Assembly: GCF_008931805.1 (NCBI RefSeq)
Contig: NZ_CP044399.1
Location: forward strand, 1,984,001-2,048,000
From: Moritella marina ATCC 15381
Lineage (GTDB): Bacteria; Pseudomonadota; Gammaproteobacteria; Enterobacterales; Moritellaceae
Direction: 5' to 3'
DNA: 64,000 nt
Below are positions 62,903 through 64,000 of the stretch, in pieces (within the stretch, counting starts at the first letter, position 1; the number at the start of each line of letters is the position of its first letter). A program made the position numbers and the translations under genes. Under the pieces are notes generated by a model, which worked only from the letters and a program-made list of their open reading frames with translations, ran no database searches and was not told the DNA's origin.

Positions 62903-63510
62903 ATTTTACGCCCTATTAATAACGCCGAACTTTGATAATAACGATCACTGAAGCTACGTATAAATAGAGGCGTAATACCATAACCAAAGCTCTCTACCCC
63001 CTTAATACACAGGGTGACTTGAAATAATTCAGCCCGCTGTCCAGCATTTATGCCAGGGGTTATACCTCGGGGGGATAATTCCGTTAATGATGATAATGAC
63101 GTAGCAGCGTCACACTCCACCCCTCTATTTAAAGGGTAGTGTTTTGATTTTTTGGTTAAAGGATCAAAGATCAGTTGTTCAACTTGGAGTCCAATATCAG
63201 CTGACGATTCAACAATTAAATCGTGGAAATGCCACTGCGCAACTTGTAATAATGAATCAGCGACGTCATCCGAAATTACATTTGAAGTAGCAGAGCTTGA
63301 AGCTGGATTATTTATGCCATTATCACATTCAGCACAAGCCACAATTGATGTCAGTGAATAAGCTAACGCATTAAGTTGGTTCTTGTGATTGATCCCTTGG
63401 TTGATCTTGATGACAAATAAAACAAGAATAACCATGACTAATGTAATGATCGGGAATTCGATCACACTACTGCCACGCTGAGCAGCATACAATCTGGGTT
63501 TAGTTCGCAT
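62899..63510 (-). CDS. tadF: TadF-like minor pseudopilin
   Basis: A 203-residue protein with the N-terminal motif QRGSSVIEFPIITLVMVILVLFVI, a pseudopilin-like hydrophobic helix with Glu at the +5-type position. The remainder is a soluble pilin-like domain with a C-terminal RSFSDRYYQSS region. GGAG lies 9 nt before the ATG at 63510. The gene overlaps both neighbours. The Tad naming rests on order and N-terminal motif. Confidence 0.72.
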   Translation of the reverse strand: MRTKPRLYAAQRGSSVIEFPIITLVMVILVLFVIKINQGINHKNQLNALAYSLTSIVACAECDNGINNPASSSATSNVISDDVADSLLQVAQWHFHDLIVESSADIGLQVEQLIFDPLTKKSKHYPLNRGVECDAATSLSSLTELSPRGITPGINAGQRAELFQVTLCIKGVESFGYGITPLFIRSFSDRYYQSSALLIGRKI

Positions 63511-63970
63511 AATTAGCACTCCGCTCTACAGTCACTAACGTCGTACGTTTAAAGTTTGATAAACGCGCAAAACTATCAGAAAAACCTGCAACAAATAGCG
63601 ATTTATACGGATAAAACAAGGTAAACTCAGCGAAGTCTTGCCCGTCAAAACTGGCGACAAAATCATCATTTTTTAAGGCATCCAAACTGGTAAAATAATG
63701 ACCTTGAACAGTGATATCGCTACCATTCAATAATGGTAACTCTTGCTCTGACAGGGTTAATTGTAATTTGGCGGTTAAATCTTCACGCGAATTATCAACA
63801 ACTAATCCTCGTGCTGCAGAAGATAAGGCCACATCAACCATACTACTCACCATCATAAAACGGCTAATTTCGATCAACCCCAACAGCAATACAAAAAATG
63901 GTAATATTGTCACTGCAAATTCAATACTAACGCCACCTTGTTGACGATTTATCCTATTTGACAAGATCAT
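63500..63970 (-). CDS. tadE: TadE-like minor pseudopilin
   Basis: A 156-residue protein starting INRQQGGVSIEFAVTILPFFVLLLGLIEISRFMMV, a TadE domain with the processed glycine and following Glu. It has a short soluble domain with FDGQDFAEFTLFYPYK. It overlaps the tadF-like gene by 11 bp and begins at an ATGA junction with an upstream gene that runs off the window. Confidence 0.82.
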   Translation of the reverse strand: MILSNRINRQQGGVSIEFAVTILPFFVLLLGLIEISRFMMVSSMVDVALSSAARGLVVDNSREDLTAKLQLTLSEQELPLLNGSDITVQGHYFTSLDALKNDDFVASFDGQDFAEFTLFYPYKSLFVAGFSDSFARLSNFKRTTLVTVERSANYAN

Positions 63971-64000
63971 TGTTTAACCTGCTCTGTCGATAACAGTTCT
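63967..64000 (-). CDS. 3' end of an upstream gene, partial
   Basis: On the minus strand the last ten codons of a frame (ELLSTEQVKQ) end in TGA overlapping the tadE start as ATGA. In Tad loci this position usually holds tadD or another pilus gene, but 34 bp are not enough to identify it. Confidence 0.35.
   Translation of the reverse strand, partial: ELLSTEQVKQ

Overview
The window is a chromosomal stretch of an AT-leaning, marine-type gammaproteobacterium. The gene set (glycyl-radical cofactor GrcA, TrhO, RhlE-type DEAD helicase, DsbD/ApbE redox genes, Tad pseudopilins, many outer-membrane proteins, several DUFs usual in Alteromonadales and Vibrionales) fits Moritella or a close relative best. 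That is an inference from gene content, not a measured assignment. No rRNA, tRNA, CRISPR array, insertion sequence or prophage was recognised.

Layout. 1-5.1 kb: a partial bacterial GH3 acyl-adenylase coupled to an unknown protein, two small zinc-type proteins (DUF2007, DUF3565), a TSUP exporter, an L,D-transpeptidase and a DUF4399 protein. 5.3-12.1 kb: five consecutive outer-membrane barrel genes forming a duplicated module A1-B1-C-A2-B2. A1 and A2 are near-identical POTRA-less Omp85-like proteins, each behind the same sigma70-type promoter. The block ends in a strong terminator. 12.2-19 kb: trhO with a perfect FNR-type palindrome, a GDPD/MFS operon, small envelope proteins, a MAPEG protein and grcA with a leader hairpin. 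19.3-26.3 kb: enoyl-CoA hydratase, LysR divergent from a cupin/amine-oxidase pair, GNAT, a deletion scar joining a truncated LysR gene to a truncated NCS2 permease, and a diguanylate cyclase. 26.6-35.4 kb: a surface-glycan locus with an eight-gene minus-strand operon (GT4, Alg14-Alg13 fusion, GT2, rfbBACD, SAF-domain oxidoreductase). Its rfbD carries an in-frame hexanucleotide microsatellite encoding nine Ser-Asp pairs.

35.6-47.8 kb: a U32/RlhA-like protein with the same FNR palindrome as trhO, a membrane protein, an M3 peptidase, DUF393-SDR, CIA30-LysR, a secreted trypsin-like protease with a probably truncated partner, a Bcr/CflA transporter and a LEA-type lipoprotein. 47.9-56.5 kb: an AttEFGH-like ABC/lipocalin operon, rhlE, and two overlapping GTPase genes. 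56.6-64 kb: a compact minus-strand run of tadE-tadF-tadG followed by thioredoxin, DUF4266, DUF3570, apbE and dsbD.

The strongest candidates for under-described biology are the thioredoxin/DUF4266/DUF3570/ApbE/DsbD operon (an apparent extracytoplasmic cofactor or thiol-maturation pathway around a small protein with a Gly-rich CGC tail), the duplicated POTRA-less Omp85 module with a CX4C helical N-domain, and the shared FNR palindrome in front of two RNA-hydroxylation-type genes.
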